From: Tissierellia bacterium KA00581
GTDB lineage: Bacteria > Bacillota > Clostridia > Tissierellales > Peptoniphilaceae
Reading direction: 5' to 3'
Length of the DNA stretch: 64,000 nucleotides
Assembly: GCA_001552895.1 (NCBI GenBank)
Contig: KQ959659.1
Span: 1 to 64,000 of the forward strand
Of the stretch, positions 51,704 through 61,458 are shown one piece after another. How positions within the stretch are numbered: the first letter of the stretch is position 1; each line of letters starts with the position of its first letter. The notes below the pieces were generated by a model. That model saw only the letters and a program-made list of their open reading frames with translations, ran no database searches and was not told where the DNA came from. A program made the position numbers and the translations under genes.

Positions 51704-53929
51704 ATGAAAGTACAAGGATCTGTTTTAAAAGTTAGATATGTAAATGATACAAATGGATATTGTGTTTTTGATTTAAATACACAAGATGGAGTTGTAAAAG
51801 TTGTTGGTATTTTTGATTCTATTTCTGTTGGAGAAATTTTAGAAATAGAAGGAGAGTTTGAATATGATAACAAATATGGTGAACAAATTAGTGCTAAAAC
51901 TTATACCAAAAAGCTTCCTGATTCTATAAGTGAAATAGAAAATTATTTATCTAGCGGAATTATTTCTAATATCGGAAGAAAAAATGCAAAATTAATTGTA
52001 GAAAAATTTAAAAATAAAAGTTTAGATATTGTCTTTGATCAGACAGAAAAATTGTTAGATATTAATGGAATAGGTAAAAAAACGATTGAAAAAATAAAAA
52101 AATCTGTAAAATCTTTAAAAAAAAGTAAAGATATTTTATTTTATTTAACAAATTTAGGAATAAGTCTTTCACTATCTAAAAAAATTTATAACGTATTTAA
52201 AGAAGATACACTTGAAATTATAAATGAAAATCCATATAAACTTATAAAAAATGTAAAAGGTATTGGTTTTTTAAAAGCTGATGAAATAGCACTTAAAAAT
52301 AATTTAGATAAAAACAGTCCTTTTAGAATAGAATCTGCTATTATTTATGTTTTATCACAAAAGGCTATTAATTTTGGACATACATACTATCCTAAAAATA
52401 AGCTTACAAAAGAAGTTGTAAAACTTTTAGATGTACAAGAAGATCTTGTAGAAGCAATATATACAAATCTTTTAATTTCTAATGAGATAGTTGTTGATTT
52501 TTATGATGAAGAAAAAATAATTTATCTTTCATATTTTTATGAAGCTGAAAATTATATTTCAAGTAAAATATCGAAAATGATTTTTAATAAAGAATTTAAA
52601 ATTCTTGAAAATATAGATAAAGAAATAGAAGATTTTATCAAAAAATTAAGTATAAAACTTTCAAAAATACAAATATCTGCAATAAAATCATGTTTTTTAC
52701 AAAATGTATCTATTATTACTGGAGGTCCTGGAACAGGAAAAACAACTATAATAAATACTATAGCGAATATATTTTTATCTTTAGGTTACAATATAGCATT
52801 AGCTGCACCTACAGGAAGAGCAGCTAAAAGAATTGAAGAAACAACTAAGATAGAATCTAAAACAATACATAGACTTTTAGGTTATGTACCTAATAAATAT
52901 GATGATTTTGGATATTTTGAATATAACGAAAAAAATACTCTAGATGTTGATCTTGTAATAATAGATGAAATGAGTATGGTTGATGTATTACTTTTTGAAA
53001 AACTTTTAAAAGGTATAAAAGAAAGTACAAAATTGATAATAGTTGGAGATGTAGATCAGCTTCCAAGCGTTGGTGCAGGAAATGTATTAAGAGATTTAAT
53101 AGAGTCTAACGTGATTAAATATACTAAGCTTACAGATATTTTTAGGCAATCGAAAAAAAGTAATATAATTGTAAATGCTCATAGAATAAATAATGGAAAG
53201 TACCCAATTTTAAATGAAAAAAATAGTGATTTTTTCTTTTTGAAAACTAATAATCCTATTATAACTAGAAATACTGTAGTTGATTTGATAAAAAATCGTC
53301 TTCCAAAAGCATATGGTTATAATTTTTATAAAGATATTCAAATTTTAACACAAACTAGAAAAGGCATTTGTGGTGTATATGAACTTAATAGAATATTACA
53401 AGAAGTTTTAAATCCAAAAACTAAAGACTCATTAGAACTTAATTTTGGGAATAAAGTTTTTAGACTTAATGATAAAGTTATGCAAACTAAAAATAATTAT
53501 GATTTATCTTTTACTGATTCAAATGGAGAAGAAGGATTTGGAGTTTATAACGGCGATATGGGAATAGTCTTTGAAATTGATGAAAAAGAAAAAAAGATTA
53601 TTGTAAAAATGCAAGATGATAGAACTGTTGAATATGCAGTTGAAGATTTAGATAATTTAGAGCTTTCTTATGCAATAACTATTCATAAATCACAAGGGTC
53701 AGAATTTAAATCTGTTATAATTCCACTATTTGATAGTTTTTATATGCTTCAAACTAGAAATTTACTTTATACAGCTATAACAAGAGCAAAGGAAAATATT
53801 GTTTTAGTTGGAAATGAAGAAATTATGTTTAATATGATAAATAATAATACTATAAATGATAGATATTCAAATTTAAAAAACAGATTAAAATATTTTTTTA
53901 AATCAATAGGAGATATGTTAAATGATTAG
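51704..53929 (+). CDS. recD2: ATP-dependent RecD2-like DNA helicase
   Basis: 741 residues. An N-terminal OB-like and helix-hairpin-helix part (KLLDINGIGKKTIEKI) is followed by the SF1B helicase: GGPGTGKTT (Walker A), IIDEMSMVD, VGDVDQLPSVGAG, and the C-terminal UvrD-like motif TIHKSQGSEF and LYTAITRAK. The family unwinds 5'-3' and acts at forks and in recombination without RecBC. GGAG lies before the ATG. The ComFC-like gene overlaps its end by 8 bases. Confidence 0.95.
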   Translation: MKVQGSVLKVRYVNDTNGYCVFDLNTQDGVVKVVGIFDSISVGEILEIEGEFEYDNKYGEQISAKTYTKKLPDSISEIENYLSSGIISNIGRKNAKLIVEKFKNKSLDIVFDQTEKLLDINGIGKKTIEKIKKSVKSLKKSKDILFYLTNLGISLSLSKKIYNVFKEDTLEIINENPYKLIKNVKGIGFLKADEIALKNNLDKNSPFRIESAIIYVLSQKAINFGHTYYPKNKLTKEVVKLLDVQEDLVEAIYTNLLISNEIVVDFYDEEKIIYLSYFYEAENYISSKISKMIFNKEFKILENIDKEIEDFIKKLSIKLSKIQISAIKSCFLQNVSIITGGPGTGKTTIINTIANIFLSLGYNIALAAPTGRAAKRIEETTKIESKTIHRLLGYVPNKYDDFGYFEYNEKNTLDVDLVIIDEMSMVDVLLFEKLLKGIKESTKLIIVGDVDQLPSVGAGNVLRDLIESNVIKYTKLTDIFRQSKKSNIIVNAHRINNGKYPILNEKNSDFFFLKTNNPIITRNTVVDLIKNRLPKAYGYNFYKDIQILTQTRKGICGVYELNRILQEVLNPKTKDSLELNFGNKVFRLNDKVMQTKNNYDLSFTDSNGEEGFGVYNGDMGIVFEIDEKEKKIIVKMQDDRTVEYAVEDLDNLELSYAITIHKSQGSEFKSVIIPLFDSFYMLQTRNLLYTAITRAKENIVLVGNEEIMFNMINNNTINDRYSNLKNRLKYFFKSIGDMLND

Positions 53930-54575
53930 TGATATGTTAAAAAAAATATTTGATTTATTTTTTTATAATGAAAATTATTGTTTCTTTTGTAAAGAAGAAA
54001 AAATTTATAAAAATTTTTTATGTAAAAATTGTATTGATCGTTTAATAAAATATGATGTTGAAATATATAATGACTATGATGAAAAGAATTTAAAAAAAGA
54101 AATTATTTATTATTATAAATCAGATATAAAAAATAAAATAAGAGAATTTAAGTTTAAAGATGGAATATATTTAAAAAAGCCTTTTGCTTCATTAATATAT
54201 GATTTTTTAGATAAAAAACTATTAGAAAAAATAGATTATATAGCTTATGTTCCATCAAGCAAAAAAAAATTAATACTAAGAGGATATAATCATTGTAAAT
54301 TATTAGCAATAGAAATTTCAAAATATTCTAATAAACCTATTTTTGAAAATTTAAAAAAAATAAAAAATACAAAATCACAACATTTTTTATCATTAGAAGA
54401 AAGAAGAATAAATTTAAAAAATGCTTTTGAAGTTGATGTTGATTTGACAAAAAAGAAAATTCTTTTGATAGATGATATACATACATCTGGATCTACGGTA
54501 TATGAATGCTATAAAGAATTAAAAAGAAAAAATTGTGAATTTGTTTGGATTGTATGTCTTTGTGGAGTTATGTAA
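53922..54575 (+). CDS. ComFC-like phosphoribosyltransferase family protein
   Basis: 217 residues. The N-terminal CxxC pairs (CFFCKE and CKNCID) form a zinc finger, and the C-terminal PRT domain carries ILLIDDIHTSGSTV, a PRPP-type loop. ComF proteins aid single-strand DNA uptake in transformation and are also near DNA repair genes. Placement after recD2 supports a DNA role. comFA is not nearby. Confidence 0.88.
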   Translation: MISDMLKKIFDLFFYNENYCFFCKEEKIYKNFLCKNCIDRLIKYDVEIYNDYDEKNLKKEIIYYYKSDIKNKIREFKFKDGIYLKKPFASLIYDFLDKKLLEKIDYIAYVPSSKKKLILRGYNHCKLLAIEISKYSNKPIFENLKKIKNTKSQHFLSLEERRINLKNAFEVDVDLTKKKILLIDDIHTSGSTVYECYKELKRKNCEFVWIVCLCGVM

Positions 54576-54670
54576 AAATAAAAAATATAAAATAAATTTA
54601 AAAAAATTTTTAAAATCTATATTTTGTAAATTATGTTAGAGAAAAAATTATAAAAAATTATAAAAAACTC

Positions 54671-54698
54671 TTGCATTTTTTAAAAAATATGGTATAAT
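54671..54698 (+). promoter_or_regulatory. Promoter of rplJ-rplL
   Basis: TTGCAT (54671-54676), 16 bases, TATAAT (54693-54698). It starts an RNA that begins with the L10 leader. Confidence 0.75.
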
Positions 54699-54712
54699 AA
54701 ATATGTTAATTT

Positions 54713-54825
54713 TAAAGGCTACCCAAGACTGTAGGGACTTTCGTTTAAAAATCCTACATAGGTGGAAATACTTTGTTGTGTATTTTTATCTCTTCTTGGA
54801 AGAGATTTTTTTATATGTAGCCTTA
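54713..54825 (+). ncRNA. Ribosomal protein L10 leader
   Basis: The outer stem TAAAGGCTAC (54713-54722) pairs with GTAGCCTTA (54817-54825). Inside lie ACCCAAGACTGTAGGGAC-like and GGTGGAAATAC elements typical of the rplJ leader that binds the L10-L7/L12 complex. It lies directly before rplJ and holds an attenuator-like terminator. The identification is by pattern and position. Confidence 0.85.
54788..54812 (+). terminator. Attenuator terminator inside the L10 leader
   Basis: ATCTCTT (54788-54794) pairs with AAGAGAT (54800-54806) around CTTGG, followed by TTTTTT. Protein binding to the leader could favour this stop, as in the Bacillus rplJL leader. Confidence 0.75.
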
Positions 54826-54840
54826 TACGGAGGTGAAAAG

Positions 54841-55350
54841 ATGAAAGATTTTGTTTTAGAACAAAAACAAGCTGTTGTTTCTGGAATTAAAGAAAAAATT
54901 GAAAATTCAGGTTCTTTAGTTTTAGTTGATTACAGAGGTTTAACTGTTGAAGAAGTTACAGATCTTAGAAAAAAGTATAGAGAAGCTGGTGTTCAATATA
55001 AAGTTTATAAAAACACTATGATGAAGATAGCTTTTAAAGAATTAGGATTTGAAGATTTTAATCAATATTTACAAGGTCCTAGTGCAGTTGCTTTTTCAAG
55101 TGAAGATGTAACAGCAGCAGCAAGAATTACTAATGAATTTGCAAAAAATAATGAAAAATTAGTTATTAAAGCTGGTATATTAGAAGGAAAATTATTAGAT
55201 GCTCAAGAAGTTAAAGCAGTTGCAAATATTCCTTCAAGAGAAGTACTTATCGCAAAGTTACTTGGAAGCTTCAAAGCTCCAGTTTCAAACTTTGTTTATA
55301 TGTTAGATGCTTTAAGAAAAAAGAAAGAAGAACAAGAACAAGCCGTATAG
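54841..55350 (+). CDS. rplJ: 50S ribosomal protein L10
   Basis: 169 residues from the ATG at 54841, after GGAGGTG. In-frame upstream codons lie in the L10 leader and are not translated start sites. It has LVDYRGLTVEEVTDLRKKYREAG, YKVYKNTMMKIA and the C-terminal segment ending RKKKEEQEQAV that binds L7/L12 dimers. It forms the ribosomal stalk base. rplL follows after 27 bases. Confidence 0.96.
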   Translation: MKDFVLEQKQAVVSGIKEKIENSGSLVLVDYRGLTVEEVTDLRKKYREAGVQYKVYKNTMMKIAFKELGFEDFNQYLQGPSAVAFSSEDVTAAARITNEFAKNNEKLVIKAGILEGKLLDAQEVKAVANIPSREVLIAKLLGSFKAPVSNFVYMLDALRKKKEEQEQAV

Positions 55351-55377
55351 TCGCTTGAAAAATTTAGGAGGTTAATT

Positions 55378-55749
55378 ATGAATTTAGAACAAATATTAGA
55401 AGCAATAGAACAAATGTCAGTTCTTGAATTAAATGAATTAGTAAAAGCAGCAGAAGAAAAATTTGGAGTTTCTGCATCTGCACCAGTAGTAGTAGGTGGA
55501 GCAGCAGCTGGAGCAGCAGCACCAGCAGCAGAAGAAAAAACAGAATTTGATGTAATTTTAGTATCTGTTGGAGATGAAAAAATGAAAGTTGTTAAGGCTG
55601 TTAAAGATTTAAGCGGTTTAGGATTAAAAGACGCTAAAGCAGTTGTTGATAACGCACCAAAAGCTGTTAAAGAAGGAGTTTCTAAAGAAGAAGCTGAACA
55701 AATGAAAGCTAAATTAGAAGAAGTTGGAGCTACTGTAGAATTAAAGTAG
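55378..55749 (+). CDS. rplL: 50S ribosomal protein L7/L12
   Basis: 123 residues. The N-terminal dimer domain (1-35) is joined by an Ala-rich hinge to the C-terminal domain with [15 protein letters not shown] and [11 protein letters not shown]. It recruits translation factors to the stalk. AGGAGG precedes the ATG. A terminator follows; rpoB, often next, is absent here. Confidence 0.97.
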   Translation: MNLEQILEAIEQMSVLELNELVKAAEEKFGVSASAPVVVGGAAAGAAAPAAEEKTEFDVILVSVGDEKMKVVKAVKDLSGLGLKDAKAVVDNAPKAVKEGVSKEEAEQMKAKLEEVGATVELK

Positions 55750-55773
55750 TTTATAATTATCAATAATATTATC

Positions 55774-55803
55774 AAAAATTCCTCTTATGAGGAATTTTTT
55801 TGT
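55774..55803 (+). terminator. Terminator after rplL
   Basis: AAAAATTCCTC pairs with GAGGAATTTTT around TTAT, with further T residues. Confidence 0.92.
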
Positions 55804-56143
55804 GCCTTTTTTTATTATTAATTAAATAATATAAAATAAAATTCTAATTTTCATTTTTTTACAAAGATTTATTAAAAAAAATAAGAATTAAAGTCATATA
55901 GTTATATTATTTCAAAAAAATTACTTATAAAATTTATTAATAATACAAATTTAATTTTACTATAATAATTTATTTTTTAACATTTAACATATAAATTGTT
56001 TATGATTACTACAAATATATAGATTACGATGGATTAAATTATGTTTTATATTCAAAAAAATTAATTAAAATATAAAAAAATGATTAAATTATAACAAAAA
56101 TAAAAAAATGTTAAAATTAAAAATATCTTTATACTAAAAATCA

Positions 56144-56172
56144 TTGACATTTTATTAAATAAGTTATATACT
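56144..56172 (+). promoter_or_regulatory. Promoter of the folate operon
   Basis: A perfect TTGACA (56144-56149), 17 bases, TATACT (56167-56172). It is one of the strongest promoters seen in the window. Confidence 0.85.
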
Positions 56173-56232
56173 AAATAAGAGGAACAAAAGAATTCCTTAA
56201 TTCAAAATTTTACCAATATGAGGAGGTATTTT

Positions 56233-57903
56233 ATGAAAACAGATGTTCAAATAGCTCAAGAAGCAAAAATGAAACCTATCAAAGAGGTTTGTAATTATTT
56301 AGGATTTCCAGAAGAAGCAATAGAACTTTATGGAAATTATAAGGCAAAAATAAATATTCATCAATTGAAAGATTATGAAAAAAGACCAAATGGTAAGCTT
56401 ATTTTAGTTACTGCTATAACTCCAACTCCAGCAGGAGAAGGAAAAACTACAACTGTTGTAGGGCTTGGAGATGGATTAAACAAAATCGGTAAAAGAACCT
56501 CTTTAGCTCTTAGAGAACCTTCTTTAGGTCCTGTTTTTGGTATTAAAGGTGGTGCAGCTGGAGGAGGATATGCTCAAGTTGTTCCTATGGAAGATATAAA
56601 TTTACATTTTACAGGTGATTTTAATGCTATTGGAGCTGCAAATAATCTACTTGCTGCACTTGTTGATAATCATATAAATCATGGAAATGAATTAGATATA
56701 GATGCAAGAACAATAACTTTAAAGCGTGTTGTTGATATGAATGATAGACAACTTCGTTTTATAGTTGATGGATTACATGGTAAAACAAATGGTGTTCCTC
56801 GTGAAGATGGATTTGAAATAGTTGTAGCATCAGAAGTTATGGCTATTTTGTGTTTGGCAAATGATTTAATGGATTTAAAAGAAAGACTTGGAAGAATTAT
56901 AGTTGCTTACAATAGAAAAGGTGAACCGGTAACTGCTAAAGATTTAAAGGCAAATGGTGCAATGGCTGCACTATTAAAAGATGCTATTAAACCTAATGTA
57001 GTTCAAACATTAGAACATACTCCTGCTTTTATTCACGGTGGACCTTTTGCAAATATAGCTCATGGTTGTAATAGTGCAATAGCAACTAAACTTGCTTTAA
57101 AATATTCTGATTATGTAATTACTGAAGGAGGTTTTGGTGCGGATTTAGGAGCTGAAAAGTTTTTAGATATAAAATGTAGATTTTCAGGATTAAAACCAAA
57201 TGCAGTAGTTATAGTAGCAACAGTAAGGGCATTAAAAATGCATGGTGGACTTGATAAAACAGAACTTGGAAAAGAAGATCTTGTCGCTCTTGAAAAGGGT
57301 CTTCCAAATCTTTTAAAACATGTTGAAAATATTCAAAATGTATTCGGTATACCATCAGTTGTTGCAATTAATAAATTCCCACTTGATACAGATGCTGAAA
57401 TTAAATTGATTGAAGATAAGTGTAAAGAACTTGGAGTAAATGTTGTTCTTTCAGATGTTTGGGCAAAAGGTGGAGAAGGTGCAATAGAACTTGCAAAAGA
57501 AGTTGTAAAACTTGCTGAAAATGAAAAAGAATTTAATCAAATTTATGATATAGAAGATTCAATAGAAGAAAAGATAAATAAGCTTGTTACTAAAGTTTAT
57601 GGAGGAAGTGGAGTTACATTTTCTGTTGGAGTTAAAAAGAAAATTAAAACAATTGAAAATTTAGGTTTTAAAAATGTACCTATTTGTATGGCTAAAACTC
57701 AATATTCTTTTTCAGATGATAAGAAAAAATTGGGTAGACCAGAAGGTTTTAAGATTAATATAAAAGATATAAAGATTGCTGCTGGTGCAGGATTTGCAGT
57801 AGTTTATAGTGGAGATGTTATGACTATGCCTGGACTTCCAAAAGTTCCAGCTGCAAATAATATTGATATTACACCAGATGGTAAAATAGTAGGTTTATTC
57901 TAG
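56233..57903 (+). CDS. fhs: Formate--tetrahydrofolate ligase
   Basis: 556 residues from the ATG after AGGAGG; the ATG at 56218 lies before this site. The enzyme joins formate to THF with ATP. The P-loop [10 protein letters not shown] (64-73) and the conserved [39 protein letters not shown] and [13 protein letters not shown] segments are intact. It leads a five-gene one-carbon operon with cyclodeaminase, folD, folC and the 5-formyl-THF cyclo-ligase. Confidence 0.97.
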   Translation: MKTDVQIAQEAKMKPIKEVCNYLGFPEEAIELYGNYKAKINIHQLKDYEKRPNGKLILVTAITPTPAGEGKTTTVVGLGDGLNKIGKRTSLALREPSLGPVFGIKGGAAGGGYAQVVPMEDINLHFTGDFNAIGAANNLLAALVDNHINHGNELDIDARTITLKRVVDMNDRQLRFIVDGLHGKTNGVPREDGFEIVVASEVMAILCLANDLMDLKERLGRIIVAYNRKGEPVTAKDLKANGAMAALLKDAIKPNVVQTLEHTPAFIHGGPFANIAHGCNSAIATKLALKYSDYVITEGGFGADLGAEKFLDIKCRFSGLKPNAVVIVATVRALKMHGGLDKTELGKEDLVALEKGLPNLLKHVENIQNVFGIPSVVAINKFPLDTDAEIKLIEDKCKELGVNVVLSDVWAKGGEGAIELAKEVVKLAENEKEFNQIYDIEDSIEEKINKLVTKVYGGSGVTFSVGVKKKIKTIENLGFKNVPICMAKTQYSFSDDKKKLGRPEGFKINIKDIKIAAGAGFAVVYSGDVMTMPGLPKVPAANNIDITPDGKIVGLF

Positions 57904-57925
57904 TAGAATTAAAGAGGAAATGATT

Positions 57926-58564
57926 ATGCAAGAAAAAATGTGTGAAAAAAACATAAGTACTTTCCTTAATGAACTAAAAGACAAACAACCAGTACCGGGG
58001 GGCGGAGGAGCATCCGCCCTTGTAGGTGCTATAGGAGTTGCACTTTTAAATATGGATGCTATTTATACAACTGGAAATGAAAAGTATAAAGACGTTCAAG
58101 AGGAAATACTTTTACAATTAGAAAAATATTCTCTTTTGATTGAAGAATTAAAAGAATTAGTACAAAAAGATGCAGATGCTTTTTATCCACTTTCTAAATG
58201 CTATAAAATGCCTAAAAATACAGAAGAAGAAAAGAAGTTAAAAAAAGAAGCATTAGAAGAAAATTTATATAAAGCTGCTATGGTTCCATTAGATATAATG
58301 GAAAAAGTATATAATGTAAGTTTTCTTGTAGAAAGACTTACAGAAATTGGAAATAAAAGTGTAATTGGAGATGTTGCAACAGGAGCTGTATTTTTACAAG
58401 GTGCACTTAAAGGGGCATCTTTAAGTGTTTTTGCAAATACTTCATTTATGAAAAACAAAGAAAATGTAAATAATATAAATCAAAAGGCTTTTAAATTTTT
58501 AGATCAAGGAAGTAAAAATTTAGAAAAATCTTTTAAAAAAATTTTTGATAGTTTTTTGAAATAA
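57926..58564 (+). CDS. Formimidoyl-/methenyl-THF cyclodeaminase family protein
   Basis: 212 residues from the second ATG, 8 bases after AGAGG; the ATG at 57920 is too close to it. The family start FLNELKDKQPVPGGGGASA is plain, and helices with KDADAF follow. FTCD-type enzymes convert formimino-THF to methenyl-THF; stand-alone copies next to fhs and folD are named FchA (methenyl-THF cyclohydrolase). Either role fits, and folD here also covers cyclohydrolase. Confidence 0.9.
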   Translation: MQEKMCEKNISTFLNELKDKQPVPGGGGASALVGAIGVALLNMDAIYTTGNEKYKDVQEEILLQLEKYSLLIEELKELVQKDADAFYPLSKCYKMPKNTEEEKKLKKEALEENLYKAAMVPLDIMEKVYNVSFLVERLTEIGNKSVIGDVATGAVFLQGALKGASLSVFANTSFMKNKENVNNINQKAFKFLDQGSKNLEKSFKKIFDSFLK

Positions 58565-58579
58565 TATATGGAGGCATGT

Positions 58580-59431
58580 ATGACTACTATAATGAAAGGT
58601 AAAGATGTAGCTATTGACCTTAAAGAAAAGATAAAAAATGGAGTATTAGAGTTAAATAAAAAAGGAAAAAATACAACTTGTGGATTTATTAGAGTTGGAG
58701 ATTCTTCAGCTTCGATTGGTTATGAAAATGCCGCTGTAAAGGTTTTATCATCTTTAGGTATTGAGTGCGTAAAGTTTCATTTTGATGAAAATATAACTGA
58801 AAAAGACTTTATAGAAGAATTAAAAAAAATTGGTAATGACGATAATATAGATGGTTTTTTGCTTTTAAGACCTCTTCCAAAACAGATAGATGATGATTTA
58901 GTTGGTATGACTATTAATCCTAAAAAAGATATTGATGGAGTTAGTCCATATAATATAGGAGAAGTTTTTTATCCAAAAGAAGATAGTTTTATTCCATGTA
59001 CAGCAGCTGCAGTTATGAAAATGATAGAATTTTATAATTTAGACTTAACAGGAAAAACAGCTGTTGTTTTAGGAAGAAGTAATGTTATAGGAAAACCAGT
59101 TGCCATGCTTTTACTTTCTAAAAATGCAACAGTTACTATTTGTCATAGTAAGACCAAAGATTTACAAAAGGTTTGTAAAAATGCTGATATTTTAGTTTCA
59201 GCTATAGGAAAAGCTCATTTTGTTACAAAAGATTTTGTCAAAGAAGGAGCTATTGTAATTGACGTTGGAACAAATTATGATGAAAATGGAAAAGTTACAG
59301 GAGATGTTGATTTTGAAAGTGTAAGTGAAATTGCAAGTTTTATAAATCCTGTTCCTGGTGGTATTGGATCTATAACTACATCTGTTTTAGCTGAAAAATG
59401 TTTAATTGCAGCAAGAAAGAAGGTAAAATAA
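58580..59431 (+). CDS. folD: Methylene-THF dehydrogenase/methenyl-THF cyclohydrolase
   Basis: 283 residues from the ATG at 58580, after GGAGG; the ATG at 58568 overlaps this site. The core has IRVGDSSASIGYENAAVK, the LLLRPLPKQI motif, DGVSP, the nucleotide-binding GRSNVIGKPVA and the C-terminal INPVPGGIGSIT. It interconverts methylene-THF and formyl-THF with NAD(P). folC begins at the next base after its stop. Confidence 0.95.
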   Translation: MTTIMKGKDVAIDLKEKIKNGVLELNKKGKNTTCGFIRVGDSSASIGYENAAVKVLSSLGIECVKFHFDENITEKDFIEELKKIGNDDNIDGFLLLRPLPKQIDDDLVGMTINPKKDIDGVSPYNIGEVFYPKEDSFIPCTAAAVMKMIEFYNLDLTGKTAVVLGRSNVIGKPVAMLLLSKNATVTICHSKTKDLQKVCKNADILVSAIGKAHFVTKDFVKEGAIVIDVGTNYDENGKVTGDVDFESVSEIASFINPVPGGIGSITTSVLAEKCLIAARKKVK

Positions 59432-60709
59432 TTGAATTACGAAACTGCTATGCTTAAACTTAGAGGAAAGGTGTGCAGTGGAATTAAAATGGGATTAAAT
59501 AATATGATAGAACTTATGGAAAAGTTTGATAATCCACAAGACAAATTGAAAATAATTCATATTGCAGGAACCAATGGTAAAGGTTCCTGTAGTTCTTTTA
59601 TAAATTCGGTTTTAATTTCACAAGGATATAAAGTTGGACTTTTCACATCTCCATCTATTTTTAATTTTGAAGAAAGAATAAGAATAAATAATGAAAATAT
59701 AAAAGAAGATATACTTTTAGATTTAATGAAAGAAGTAAGAGAAAAAGCGAAAGAACTTAAAGTTTTCCCTGCTGATTTTGAACTTATAACAGCAATTGCA
59801 TTTTTATATTTTTATAGAGAAAATTGTGATTTTGTTGTGCTTGAAGTAGGACTTGGAGGAAGACTTGATGCAACTAATATTATTAAAAATCCTCTTTTAA
59901 CTTTAATAACTTCAATTAGTTTTGATCATCAACAATTTTTAGGAAATACATTAGAATCTATTGCAACAGAAAAAGCTGGTATTATAAAAAAAGGTTCTGA
60001 TTTGATTTTATACTCTCAAGATAAAAAAGTAATGGATACTATTTTAAATATCGCAAAAGAAAAAAATGTTAAATATTTTACTAATGATTTAAAAAAAATT
60101 GAAATTTTAGAAAATAATACCAATGGAGAAATTATAAATTATAAAAATTATAAAAATTTAAAAATAGCTTTATTAGGAAATCATCAAATAAAAAATGCAA
60201 CTTTATCTCTTGAAGCTATATTAAATCTTAAAGATAAAAAAATTAAAATTTCAGATGAAAGTGTTTATAATGGATTTAAAAATGTTATATGGCCTTGTAG
60301 ATTTGAAATAATAAAAAGAAAACCAGATTTTATTTTAGATGGAGCACATAATGTTGATGGAATTGATAAATTTGTTAAAAATATCAATGTATATTATGAA
60401 AAAAATAAAAAAATTGCAATTTTTGGAGTTTTAGCTGATAAAGATTATTATGATATGCTTAAAAAAATTATCCCTACATTTGATGTATTTTTAACAGTAA
60501 CACCAGATTCACAAAGAGCTATGAAATCTGAAAAGTTAAAAGAAATAATACAAGGATTAACTAAAAAGGAAGTTTATTCATTTGAAAATTATCAACAAGC
60601 AATAAAAAAAGCATTTGAAATAGCAAAAAAAGATGATATTATATCAGCGTTTGGTTCTCTTTATTTTGTAGGAGAAGTAAGAAATTTAATGTGTATTGAG
60701 GATTTTTAA
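59432..60709 (+). CDS. folC: Folylpolyglutamate synthase / dihydrofolate synthase
   Basis: 425 residues, TTG start directly after folD. The Mur-ligase-type P-loop IAGTNGKGSCSSF (about 44-56), FTSPSIFNFEERI, LEVGLGGRLDATNI and LDGAHNVDGI (about 303-312) are present. It adds glutamates to folate, which keeps it in the cell. It overlaps no neighbour, being 2 bases before the next gene. Confidence 0.93.
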   Translation: MNYETAMLKLRGKVCSGIKMGLNNMIELMEKFDNPQDKLKIIHIAGTNGKGSCSSFINSVLISQGYKVGLFTSPSIFNFEERIRINNENIKEDILLDLMKEVREKAKELKVFPADFELITAIAFLYFYRENCDFVVLEVGLGGRLDATNIIKNPLLTLITSISFDHQQFLGNTLESIATEKAGIIKKGSDLILYSQDKKVMDTILNIAKEKNVKYFTNDLKKIEILENNTNGEIINYKNYKNLKIALLGNHQIKNATLSLEAILNLKDKKIKISDESVYNGFKNVIWPCRFEIIKRKPDFILDGAHNVDGIDKFVKNINVYYEKNKKIAIFGVLADKDYYDMLKKIIPTFDVFLTVTPDSQRAMKSEKLKEIIQGLTKKEVYSFENYQQAIKKAFEIAKKDDIISAFGSLYFVGEVRNLMCIEDF

Positions 60710-60711
60710 TT

Positions 60712-61254
60712 ATGGATAAAAAATTTTTAAGAAAAGAAATTCAAAATAAATTAAAAAAAATATCTGCTTTTGAGAAAAAAGAATATGAAAATATTTTATA
60801 TAAAAAATTATTTGAAAATGAATTTTTTAAAAAGTCAAAATGTATAGCTCTTACAATATCTTTTGGGACAGAAATTGATACTTATCCAATAATAAAAAAA
60901 TTATTAAGTGAAAAAAAAATAGTTTGTTCACCAATATGTAATAAACAAACTAAAGAGATGATTTTTTATAAATTTAATTCAATTAATGAATTAGTTGATG
61001 GTTATTATGGTATTAAAACTCCAAAAGAGATTAAGGAAAATATAATAGAAAAGGAAAATATTGATTTAATTTTGGTACCAGGAGTTTGTTTTGATAAAGA
61101 AAATTTTAGAATAGGATTTGGCAAAGGATATTTTGATAGATATTTAAAAGATTTTAAAGGATATACAATATCTCTTTGTTTTAAAGAACAAATTATACAA
61201 AAAGTTCCAAGAAATAAGTTTGATTTAAAAGTAAAGCTTGTAATTACAAATTAA
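60712..61254 (+). CDS. 5-formyltetrahydrofolate cyclo-ligase family
   Basis: 180 residues. It starts RKEIQNKLKK, and GFGKGYFDRYL near residue 140 is the family signature; the VPGVCFD segment precedes it. The enzyme makes methenyl-THF from 5-formyl-THF with ATP, recycling a folate by-product. Its place at the end of the folate operon supports this. A terminator follows. Confidence 0.92.
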   Translation: MDKKFLRKEIQNKLKKISAFEKKEYENILYKKLFENEFFKKSKCIALTISFGTEIDTYPIIKKLLSEKKIVCSPICNKQTKEMIFYKFNSINELVDGYYGIKTPKEIKENIIEKENIDLILVPGVCFDKENFRIGFGKGYFDRYLKDFKGYTISLCFKEQIIQKVPRNKFDLKVKLVITN

Positions 61255-61270
61255 AATTTAATAAAATATT

Positions 61271-61310
61271 TAAAAGCTGATTTTTACATATGATAAAATC
61301 AGCTTTTATA
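61271..61310 (+). terminator. Terminator of the folate operon
   Basis: TAAAAGCTGATTTT pairs with AAAATCAGCTTTTA around a ten-base loop. Confidence 0.88.
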
Positions 61311-61390
61311 TTTATAAAATATATAAACTTAAGTTAAAGAATATATTTATTAGATTTAAATAACACTTTAATGTTTAAAATTGTTTTTGC

Positions 61391-61419
61391 TTGAAAAAAA
61401 AATAAAAATAAGTTATTAT
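61391..61419 (+). promoter_or_regulatory. Promoter of the DegV family gene
   Basis: TTGAAA (61391-61396), 17 bases, TATTAT (61414-61419), about 40 bases before the ATG. Confidence 0.6.
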
Positions 61420-61458
61420 ATATAGGGAATTTTTTTTTATTTTCAATTAGGAGGAATT

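Larger units (their letters stand above)
55750..56232 (+). other. 483-base A/T-rich region between rplL and the folate operon
   Basis: Terminator (55774-55803), a long A/T-rich stretch with no open frame of note, then the fhs promoter (56144-56172). A small GAGGAA/TTCCTT hairpin lies at about 56179-56198 in the fhs leader. No riboswitch core was recognised. Confidence 0.7.

Noticed and set aside
54703-54840. N-terminal extension of L10 from an upstream ATG
   Set aside because: This stretch is the L10 leader RNA, and the ATG at 54841 has its own GGAGGTG and gives the standard L10 start.
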